Below, in pieces: positions 46,801 to 58,800 of a stretch of 64,000 bases of DNA (position 1 is its first letter; each line of letters opens with the position of its first letter). The notes beneath the pieces were generated by a model that saw only the letters and a program-made list of their open reading frames with translations, was not told where the DNA came from and did no database searches. This stretch comes from Sinotaia quadrata. Taxonomy: Eukaryota > Mollusca > Gastropoda > Architaenioglossa > Viviparidae. The DNA is taken from positions 47,314,164 to 47,378,163 of the forward strand of contig CM054177.1 in the NCBI GenBank assembly GCA_028829895.1, given 5' to 3'. A program made the position numbers and the translations under genes.

Positions 46801-49800
46801 GCACGTTTGAAATTTCAGGAACTGTGCCATGATCGTATTACATATTTATTCAAATTCATATGCAATCTCATCCCCAAAATGAAGTTAAATATTTTTTATA
46901 CTCTTTTTCACGTACTTTGAAAAAGAAATTTCATGTGTGAATATATGAAATTTTGGAACCATGCCACGACCGCATTATATCTCATTATCTGAATTCGTGT
47001 TATAGCGGGGTTCCACTGTATATAAATAAATTACAAATATGTAGATGTGTGAAGAACAAAAATAAGACATTCCACCTAAACCTCATGAAGATAAACTTAT
47101 TAAACTGAATGAGAATAAAACATATCTTACATCCAGAGTTAAGAAGAAGATAAGGATGGAAGAGTCAGACATGGTGGGAACCAGTCTATGCACAACACCA
47201 CCCATGTATAGCAATGCCAAATTGACCATCACAGCCATTAATGACATAAAGTTGAATATATCCTAGACATAACAGATTCACATTTGCTAAAGTAATCTAA
47301 CAAAAGTACAGAATGTCTCAAGAAAATGGACAGGAAAAAAACTATTAGAAAGGAAAACTTATAATAAATTTAGAGTATAATATTTTACACTATCAGTTTA
47401 AAAATACATGTAATTTTAATTTTCAAACTATCAAAATGCTATACTGCAATATAAAGAATTTCAAATAGAATCTGATGTATAATTCAAAATATCTGTGTAA
47501 CTAAGAGATTTGGTCATGCACTTCTGAAAATTTTGAAAAAATAAAGCTTTGACTGAAAAGGCAAGTAAGTTTGGCATGTTTATAGAGTTATTTAACAAAT
47601 TTCGCTGTTATTATTCTTGTTATATACTTAACAAACTAATGTAATGTTAATATAGTTTAAACACTACAATCACTCACAAATACTGCAATTCAAATATTAA
47701 AAAATATTGTTCAAACTAGAAGTTTAATAGAAATCAGTCTCATTCTATCTTACACAGTAAGTATTATTCATAAGAGCAAAATATCCTGAAGAACTTTTTT
47801 ATAAAGTGTCTGTTTGATTAAGAGGGAAAGAGAGAGAATTGAATTGTATATATTATTGTCTTATAATGAGGATGGTAAATACACAACAACTGACTGTACA
47901 TATTTAAAACAATTATGTAAATATTTAAAACAAACTGATTGTACATATTTGAAACAGTGAGTGTAAATAAACAGTGCAAATATCCAACTTTCTCCCATAT
48001 TGCTTTCCCTTGATATTTGAAATAATCAAATATTTGAAACTTTGCTAAATTGTTTTGCACAAATAGGCACACAACTCCTTGTTAAAATTTATATATTTAA
48101 AATGTATTGTTGAACTAAAATGTGTACGCACTGACAATCCGAAAAAAAACCATGGATTCTTCAAGATGACTCATGATCATATTTGAGTTGCTAGCTTTCA
48201 CTCCTATCAAGTATGATGATATTAGGTAGCAGTTTCTATTATTATGTAGTAATTTTGTTGTAGTATTTTTTTTAAAGTATGTGTAATATATATATGCCAA
48301 ATTTTGCTTGAAAAACCAATACCTTGCACCAGTTAACTGACCAACTTACTGAAGGTAGACGTGTTAATTTTATGGTAAACTCAAAGCAGCTGAAGAGATA
48401 TATTATTCTCAACCAGTCATGAACATTTCTAAATATGATCAATAAAAAGAAAACAAAGAGTAATTTGAAGCAAAAAGAGATTATTGTTTATAACTTCATT
48501 CCTCAGAGAAATAACACAACAAAATAAACAGATTTGCATTTGACCAGTACATTTAAAATAATTATATTTTATTCAGTGAATCTAAATATTAATTTTTAAT
48601 AGTGTACTACATAGTAATGGAATACTAGTACCATGTATTGAACAATAATAGCAAATTGTTTATAGTATACTGTATTAGAATTATATAGTAGTTATAATTA
48701 CCTTTATTTAATACTTATTGTTTACAAGATAATTAAAGCTGTGTTAAAATTAATTACCATAAAAGATAGTAGACTGTCTTTAAAACACAAAGCCAATAAA
48801 ATGTCAGGATATAATAAGTCTTGAATTATTGACACTTACAGTTATTAGTTTCAGAAATAATTCATACATATTTAGTTAACAAATTTATTAATATTCCTTA
48901 AAATTTGACCTTTATTAACATTTTTAAAGTGAACATAATTTTTAATGAATATACATGTAATACTCACAGTACATTATATACAGTGATATGAGCCAAAGAT
49001 GCAGTCCTTACGTAAGTTATAGGTCTGTATTTCTTGATACACTACATTGTTCATCAATGACTTTGTTGGCAAGACCATGACACTTTTATTTTCATAGTTA
49101 TGAGTTATCATCAATAAATATAATTTTTAAAAATGCCATTTTCTTATGACATGCATTTAAATAATAAAATTGTATTATAGCTTTTCAAAAAATTAGTTAT
49201 AGACTGCACATCTATATTATCCTTTTTTTGTAATCCTAATTTTGAAATACAATATACCTATCTTGATCCAGGAACACTATCTACTGATGTAAATCATAAT
49301 GGACAATATTCAGCTTAATATCGTAATTTTCATATTAAAGATGTTCACTGTAAATTATGCTGGAAGAGCTGAAATTCCATACACATTCTGATATCAACAA
49401 GTGTAAGGAAGATGCTTTTAGCCTACCACTCAACTGTGCATTTGCTAAAAGCATATGTCTATAGGATATATTATTTAACATAATCCAGATTATGAATATC
49501 CCCAAAATCGATTAATACAAAACAAAACAACAAGTGCATATATTTTTTCTTTCAAAATTAATAGTCAAGTTGTTTGAGAAAAACAAATAATAAGCTGTAG
49601 ATTTACATAATAAAAGCACAACTTAAATTTTAAATAATGCAGAACAGTTTTATTTTCTCACTACTAATAATACATCTTTTGATCTAAATGTGATATATTT
49701 AGATATACTGTTAATTCTGGTTAAATCCCTGAGGAAACTGTCAAAAACATTTCTTTTAAATCCTCTTTATTTCCATATTCAATTATAAATCACATAACAA

Positions 49801-52800
49801 AAATCGGTTTAAACTAAAGAAGTGATGCCTTTATTGTGTGAATCACTATTTGGAATAGCTTTATCTACTCTATTTACAGAAATATTCAAAGAAATTTTAC
49901 TTTATTTGCCATTAAATCTAATAGTTAAAATTCTACATTATGATGCTCACTAATGAATTTACAATATGGCAATGCCTTCTCCCTGAAGAAGTAAAACATG
50001 TCAAGCTTCACTTCAAATAACTTGGTTACCTTTTCAAAGTCTGATACAAATTAACACAAGAAAGATATTATAAGGAATGAATTTAATGATTACCCTCCAT
50101 ATGCCAATATCTGATACCCTAGTTCCAAAAGGCCGCTGGCGTGTGTAACACAATTTAAAGGCATCACTACGAATTTCGATGAAGTTGTTGATCAAAGCAC
50201 AGAGAGCAGCCAATGGAAATGCAGAAGAGAACAGTGTTACATAACCAAATTGGATACATTGTTCAAGGAACTCTGTATAAATGTCATCATACTGCAATGC
50301 AAAGACATAATGAACAATTCAAGTGAAACAAAATATATTTACAGATTTCTGGGTTTCTCTATAAAATGTATTTGTAATGGAGCACAATAATATAAAAATG
50401 GTAAACAAAAAAAATAAACTGAGAATAAGATTTCTTTATAATTAGAAACAAAACTGAAAAATATACCCAAACTACTTCAGTACTTGTAGTAAAATAGGTT
50501 TAAACCATTAACTAATTGCAATTGTAAAACAATCAGCCTATTGTAAATTGGGAACATAATAAAAATGTAAAGTTTCCAATAAAATAATTAGTTTCTAGAA
50601 ATGATTTTCAGATAATGAATTATATTCAGACTTTCACTAAATGTTCTGCTCAACATAAAGATGATAATGGTGGAACAATTTGACATCAACATAAGCTAGC
50701 ATTAAAAAATGCAAGAATGTTTCTTTGAATTCCCATTTTGTTTTTTGATTATATATAGTATTGTAATATTTTTTTTTTGTATGGATCAATGGAAAAATAT
50801 AAAATAGTAAAAAATTTTTTTGGATGACAAATCTCAAGTTCTAGAGAATTCAATATTGTAAATTTAACACTTTGTACTGATTTTGAGAGAGCCAGTCCAT
50901 ATGGTCACAACAGAAACAAGATGGTATACTGAGACTTGTGGTTTCCTGTTAAATGATGGACAAGTCTGAGTGAACTCTCTACTCCAATATCATATCTTTT
51001 TGGGGTCTACATGAAGCCCTAGAAATCCTGGTGAGCTTATTTGATCATGGATATTACAACCTCCTACTTGCATCTGGTTGTATGAAGGAAAATATTTATA
51101 ACTGTGCTATTTTGCAATGGAATAAACTTAACTCTTTCAGTTTCGAGCTTTTATTAACTCATGTACCAACAGTATATTAACTACCTAAGACAATAGTAGA
51201 ACAAAATAATCAAGTTTTGCAGAGTTGTCTTCATTTGATTAAGACTATAATTAAGGCTATTACTTATTGCCCAAGTACTGAATTTGATGGAAAACCCATA
51301 GGTACATCCAAGGCACTGAAGGGTGAATTAAATCAATAGTTATCTGCATATCATATCCAGTGAAAAATTACATAGCTTAGAGTATCAAAAGGCAAAGTGA
51401 AGTTTAACAAAGATGAATGAATAGCAATGTAATGTCTAGGGCTATCAGTTTTTTCTAAAAAGCTGTCCATATACCCATCCAGATTTTGAATGGGTACCTG
51501 AGTACCTGTTTGAAAATTAACATAATCTCCATTACAACTCGTGATCTCTACACAAAGCTACTTAACCATTAAGCATATGCTCTATTTCATACAGTAGCCA
51601 ATGGTATGCATCTAGTGACTTACTATTAGTTATGATCTTTATATGTACAACATAAACTTTAATTTTAATATGATCAATCATTACATAAAATAAATCTAAA
51701 TAAAATGTCAACAACAATAACATATTTAAAAATATGGCATCAAATTCAATCGCCCTTCGCTGACAGAATTTCATCACACAGAATGCATTTTGCCATGTCA
51801 CTATCTAATCGCTTGGCATGACTCCACACGGATGATGTCTTACCCATATTAAAAATATTACAATGTTATTATTTAACTTATTAACGTTAAATACTGACAA
51901 GTTTGTTAAAGTCTTATTAACATGCTACACATGTCAACAAGCACAGGAAAGGGATGAGCTATGGTGATCCATGTCATCCATAATTAGATCTAGGTACACT
52001 GGCTGCCATGGCCGGCACAATTTAGCAGGCTGCCATCTACGAACGGGATGCGAGTGTGACAGAAAAGGGGGGGGAAGGAGTGTGCTAAATCGAGCCACCA
52101 GTATCAGTTCTCTCATCTATCACGTGATTGGCTTGTCTCTGTCGGTTTTCCTTGCAACACCTCTGCATTACCCATTTCTATGCCAATGACCATGTTATCG
52201 CGGGTACCCATTCACAATTTTACTACCCGGGTATTAGCAATTACTGGTCGACACCAATAGTAATGTCATTGGACTGATGGACCTTAAAGAAAATGTTTTT
52301 GAGTATTTCATAATACGATGAACAATTTGTTAGGGGCAGCTATGACTCTTAAATAAGAAAGTGAACAAAGAAAATTCACTGAACACAGATACCTTAATTA
52401 TCAGTTATTTCCATACGACTTTAACAAATCCTCCAAACCAAAAACTTAACAGGAAACTGAGCTTTCAAAGTAAAAAAATCACCAGTATGATAGAAACACT
52501 GAATGAGAGAGGAACTATATAGATACAGCACCTCACAACATATCACTGCACATAATCCATGTAAGTAATAATTAGTGTCAGTGGGAGACTATATGGACTA
52601 ACAAATAAGTAAAGAATTATGGGAAACAAAGGAGCCATTAGATGAGGGAGGGACTACACAAATACAGAACCTCAAGACACATCATTGTACCTAATCAGTG
52701 CAAGGGTGTAATGAGTAGTATTAGCGAGAGATTGTAAAAACTCAATGAAAATTCAAGAATTGTAGAAAACAAAAGAACTTTCAAATCCAAAGTTAACCTG

Positions 52801-55800
52801 CTTCTGAAAATGAAGAAAGTTGTGATAATAAATACTGTGTAAACATATTACAATCCATAATCAAAATAAGTACAAAGAACATAAATTATATGTGTTCTAG
52901 TACCTCACCTATATAACTAATTGGAAATACATATAGATGGAAGGTAAAAATATATAATATTAAAAATGAAAATAGTGTCATTTACACCGACCTTAAGCAT
53001 GGCACTTTCCACTTCTGCTTGTGTCAGCAAATCATGTTGATTTTCCGTATTTTCAACCACGTCTTTATTTGAGGTATATGGCCTTTTCTTGGCAAATGTG
53101 CTTCGAACTTCTTTTTTCATTTTTTTACTCTCTCGATCCAGTGTCCTTGGTGACATTTTCCTAGCCATCTGGTAACTCACCTAATAGCAAGACACAAAGT
53201 TTTATACAATGACTGTGCATTTCCTCAAATATGCTTGGAAAACATATCTGATAAAATGAGAAAAATATTTTATAGCATAGAGCACTAATATAAGAAATAA
53301 CTATAATGAGGATATTTAAAATTTATGGATGCCAGAAGTCAGATACATATATATAATACAGAAATGGAATTAATAAATAAATAAATAGCAAATATACTGA
53401 TTTAAATATTGTACAGTAAATAAATACTTACAACTTAACACTTATTATATTTGTGAATGATGACAACTGTGAAGTCACAAGTGATTTTACCTGTTTATAC
53501 AATATGATTAAAGAAATAGAAGTCACGAGTCATTTTACCTGTTTATACAATATGCTTAAAGAGGCCCATCCTTCTGATATAACTACTCTTTATGCAATTC
53601 ACCAAACTTAGGCCATAACCCTTTGACATTATATTATTATTCACTAAATGATGTTCTTTATTTTGTTATACACCTTGCAATTTGTAAAGGATGGCACTCC
53701 AGAAAAATCCTCATACAACAAACCAAGTCTTATTATAACAACAGTTTTAAGTAGGGAAGCATATTCTAAAGAGATGAAAAATATGCTTTATGGTCTCTTT
53801 TCTTCTTTCCTTTTTAATTTTTTTTAAAAAACAAATAATGATGAATAAGCATTCAAACGTAAATAAGAGTTGTAATGATTTATAATAATTCTGCCATGGC
53901 CAGTCCCAAGCTCGGGTGAGAAAGGAGGAGGGTTGGGTATGGGGCCAGTAACCCCACTCCATAAAACCCCACACGCTACAGAACAAAGCAACAGAAGAAT
54001 CCAACCAGTGCTTGAATCTGGGAGATGCTTCTACAGGACAGATGATGCAGATTGGTGAAAGCCTCACAGAAGCCAACCAGCCGACGAATCTCCTGACGAT
54101 GAAAGCAACAACAAAGATCAGAACTTGGAACGTATGAACCATGTAAGAAACTGGAAAAGCAGCTCAGGTGGCAAGTGAGATGAAAAGATACAACTTCCAA
54201 GTACTAGGAATTTGTGAGAGAAGATGGAATGGGTCTGGCATAACATCACTTGCCAGCGGAGAGAAAATCCTCTACTCGGGACATGCAGACGAGAATCATG
54301 ACCACACAGAAGGAGTTGTCATCATGATGTCCTTAGTAGCAGCCAGAACCCTTATGGAATGGCAGCCAGTCTCCCCCAGAATCATGACAGCAAGATTCAA
54401 CTCCAAGGGAAGAAAAGTTACATTTATCCAATGCTACTCGCCTACTAACGACACTGATGAAGAAGCAAAATAGAAAATTTCTACAATTCTAGCCAGACAG
54501 TAGTTAATGAGCTACCCAAGAGAGACATCAAGATACTGATGGGTGACCTGAATGCCAAGATAGAAAAAGACAACCTTGGAAAAGAATTGATTATAGAAAC
54601 CCAGGCCCTTGGAGAAATGAATGAAAATTGCAAGCTTTTCGCAGACTTTGCACTTTTAATGACCTAGTCATTGGTGGCAGTGTATTCCAGCATAAAGACA
54701 TCCACAAAGAAACCTGGATCTCACCAGATGGCAACACCAAAATCCAGATAGACTACATCACTATCTCTAGAAAATGGAGATGATGCCTGCAAGACACAAG
54801 ATCCCAACGAGGGGCAGATGTAGCCTCAGACCATCACTTGGTGATTGGAACCATCAAAGTCAAGCTACAAGCTTTTAGAGACATAGCCAATCGACCTCAC
54901 ATCAAGTTCAACACCCAGTGGCTGAAGGAGAAAGACTATAGAGACACCTTTTCAACCTCCCGAAGAACATATTTGAAGCCTTGAACTTGGTGACTGAAGA
55001 AACACCCATGGAAGAACACTGGAGTTCCCTAAGAGACATATTGACAGACACATACCAAGAAGTGCAGGGCAAAAGAGAATGGACAACCAAGGAATGGCTC
55101 TCCAGTGACACATGGCACTGATAAAGAGCTGCTATTCTCTCAAGGCTAATCTGGTGTTTTGCCATATTAACTCCCTCAAGCAGAACAACAAATGTAGCAA
55201 TTTCCAGTAACTTCCTTGTACCAGAAATTCCACGATGTAGTCAGCATACTTTGCCATCATAAATGAACAGAGTACAGTGTATTACTTACACCTTACACAT
55301 ACTCCTTGCATCTACCATGGTCGTAGTGGTGTATAAATCAGTAAACCGGGAAATTCAGGTAAAACAAGAAAAGACTGCTTATTCCCCGTAAAATATAATC
55401 ATGGAACAAACACTAAGCGTCCAGTTTATTCATCTTTAACTCCATTCTCTCTTACATTCAAGTATCAATTTACAGTTTCCTGCAACAGTATTTAGCCCAA
55501 TACATGCACAAAGCATAATAAATACAGCATAATAGTTTATGAACAGGTTCACTAGAAACAATGTCAAGTGTTTTGAGTCTTCTTGCAGATGTAAAACATG
55601 AGTCATTTTATTGAATAATGAATATTATATTCTGCATGAAATGTAATCAGCATGCATTCTTTGTTCTGATGTCATGACACAATTATTGTAGTCTAGTTTT
55701 AATGATGCACTTTGAACAAGAAAGTAGACTATTAGGCTGTTTTGTGGGCAATGGGTAAATATAAAAGTAGGATAGAGAGGGAAAAGTTTGTCTGAGATAT

Positions 55801-58800
55801 TAAGAAAAGATTAGCAGGATATTATCAGTCTCTGCGTTGAGTGAATATTTTATTTCACAGACTTGTCACCTGTATGTCTGTCAAAGCAGAAGTCATACAT
55901 CTGAACTAATTAGTATAAACCATTTCAAAAGCATGCAAAATACAGAACATATTTAAAACATTATTGAGTCATTCCTGATTAACTTTCAGGTCTGTCTACA
56001 CAATAATATAGGTACAAATGAAGTTCAACCTAAGTAATCTCATTTGTTATTTTGTCATATTTCTCAGTTTAACTTTTGATAATGAATTACTTCTGCAACA
56101 TTTACACTCCTTATATAATTATGTTGGGCCTGTAAATATAGACTAATATTCTGAAAAATGATTATGTGGTATATTAATAAATATAATGAATGTAGGCTTA
56201 TTTCATCTTTTCCCATATGTTTAGATGAATCTTCAAATGAATTTGTTGTTCAAAATATGTCCTCTGTTGAATTATCATACAATAACTTTTTAATAACTCA
56301 CCATCTTCTTTTAAAAAGAATTCAAATTTCAATAATTTTACTAAATACTGACTTTATAGAGTTTCCATTTCCACTTGAAATAAGGTAATAGAACTTCCTT
56401 CACAATGCCCAAAATTTGACGTGTAATCAACAGTATAGCTAATGTCTGTAAGAGATATAAAAGTTCTTTTAAATAAAAAATGTTCTATCAAAACTAAACA
56501 AATAATTAGACGATTTATAAAAGTAAACATAAACACTTTTGAAACAATGTATCTGAACTCAGTGTGAACTATTGTTACTAAATGTACTATTTGTAATTAC
56601 ATGCACTAATTGTTTCTGAGAATTTAGCAGTTAGAACAAATGGAGTAGTTTGAGCTTGAGGTGAACTTGAGGTAATTAGTTTTTTCATTTATGTACCTGA
56701 GCTGGCAGGTACATGAACTAATTAAGTGGCAACCTACAACGGGGAGGCAGGTCATGAGACAGGGCTGAAGGCTTAATTGTATGAAAACATGAGAAGACTC
56801 AGAGATGCTGAGGTGACAGATTGTATCAACATTTAATTAGAGTTCATTTTCACATGCTAAGACCAGGACAATTAATTAGAAAACCTATGTCTTGGTATAG
56901 TTTTTCTAGTCAATTTTTATCTTAACCCATTAGGGGTCACTGGGAATTGTATTAAATATAAGCTTGTTTTTGCCAGGATAAAAGGAGAGATAAAAAAACA
57001 GGAGAGATCTGAGATTCATGCACGTTGCGTGGCCTCCTTCTTTTGATTTCTTTTGTGACACCATGCTAGACATTCAGAAAAGTTATGATGGTAAAGCAGC
57101 AAGAAATTTTTAGCACTTTGAAGTTAACTAGAAAGAGATGTGCCGCTTCCTTGACTAGATCATTAATTATTTAATAAGCCATTGTGGTGCATCAGCCAAA
57201 CAGTCAGATAGGACATTTTGCCTCTATTCTAGATGCTATTCCAGGGTGGATTGACTACATTCATGTGGACTTCAATGGAAGGTAATACCATGCCAGATAA
57301 TACTTCACTGATGGTGGAGCGTGACATCAAATTGTTGCCAGTTTACTTGATGGTGAATCTGAATAATCATTCAGCACCATGCAACTTAATCTATGTACAG
57401 GAATGTCTTATGGTCAGATAGTAATTTTTACAAGTTATTTTGGATCACACAGATAATCTTTTGACACCAGGAATGTGTTGGATGGGGAGAGCCTGGCAAG
57501 ACAAGAGATGACAATGACATGACAGATTAAGTAAGCTACATAGAGCCATAATCTTTCCTGCACTAAGCAGCCAGTATCAACAGCACTTGCCCGTTGAATG
57601 AACTGCAAATCTCTCTTTCTTTTACCTGGGAAATCTAGAGATGATGCAACACATACACATCTAAATGATTATCACATTTTTCTTCATGGGAATCTTCTAC
57701 AATCAGTGCTGATGTAACCAGAACATCTAACTGATCATCATCATTTTCTACATAGCCAAATGTGTTATCTTTTCTTCGAGCATGCCCAACTTTATTTTTG
57801 AAGGGTACTAAAACTCTGTGAGTAGCCTAAAATTGAATCTATAAGTAGGAACCTCAGGGGAATTAAAATTAATTAGGATTAAGTAGGGCTAAGTAAGATT
57901 TAGGATTTGAATTTAGGATTTGAACTTATATCTATTTGCTACTGAATTGTGGAGAAGCAAAATAGCTCCAGGGCTCTGTAGTGAATTTTTAGAAATAACT
58001 TTGTGTTTTCTACTTGTAGCTATTTTCATGGCAGAAACTGCTGTAGATCAGATTTTGATCCTGTAGTGCGATCGTAAATTCGCAGACTTGTTTTTCCAGG
58101 TTTATCGGTAAAATCATCGCAAAAAGCTTCGAGATAACCAATGATTGAGATAACTGAAAACCAATATAGTTGCAATATATTACAGTACTGTAACATGTGC
58201 TTGAAATTTCTTTATGTAAATGATATGCGTTAATAAATGAGAATGTACATGCATGTGTTTTGGGGGATTTTTTACACAACAGCGTTGCCGCGATTTGTTT
58301 GACGACATGATTGGCATGCTATAAAAATGTACATACATGGTACATGTTTGCTAACAACAAAAGGCTTATGTGCATCAACTAACAGCAGAAATTTACCAGT
58401 ATACAATAAAAATGTACAAAACTTTCATTATATTCTCCAACATTGCAAACACAAAGATTGCTCACAAAATCACAAAAAACCTGCGGGGTGTATGTACACT
58501 GTAGTTCATTTTTCAAAAAGCTAACCAGTGTCAAAATTAAATTTGCGAGTCATTTCACTCTGACACAGCTCTGAAAAGTATCGTACATGCGGTTACTTCA
58601 AAAGTGGGCTAATTAACATAAAAGAGGTGTGAGCCAGTTGAAGGGCATCGATAACTAACATTTTCAAAGCAGGCGATTAATTCCTGGGATGAAGATTACA
58701 GATGTTAAGTGGCGTTTTGGCCCTCTTTTGTGCTTGAGATACATGTACATATACAAAGAAAGAAACAAACAAACAAACAAAGAGACATTGTATTAATGTT

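Larger units (their letters stand above)
44600..47130 (-). other. ANO8 intron holding a minisatellite and a MITE
   Basis: 2.5 kb, dominated by the degenerate 23-bp array (45040-45850) and the MITE at 46322-47018. Confidence 0.75.
53181..56352 (-). other. ANO8 intron containing LINE debris
   Basis: 3.2 kb with a 51-bp direct duplication and a LINE fragment (53893-55200, opposite strand). The rest is AT-rich. Confidence 0.75.
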
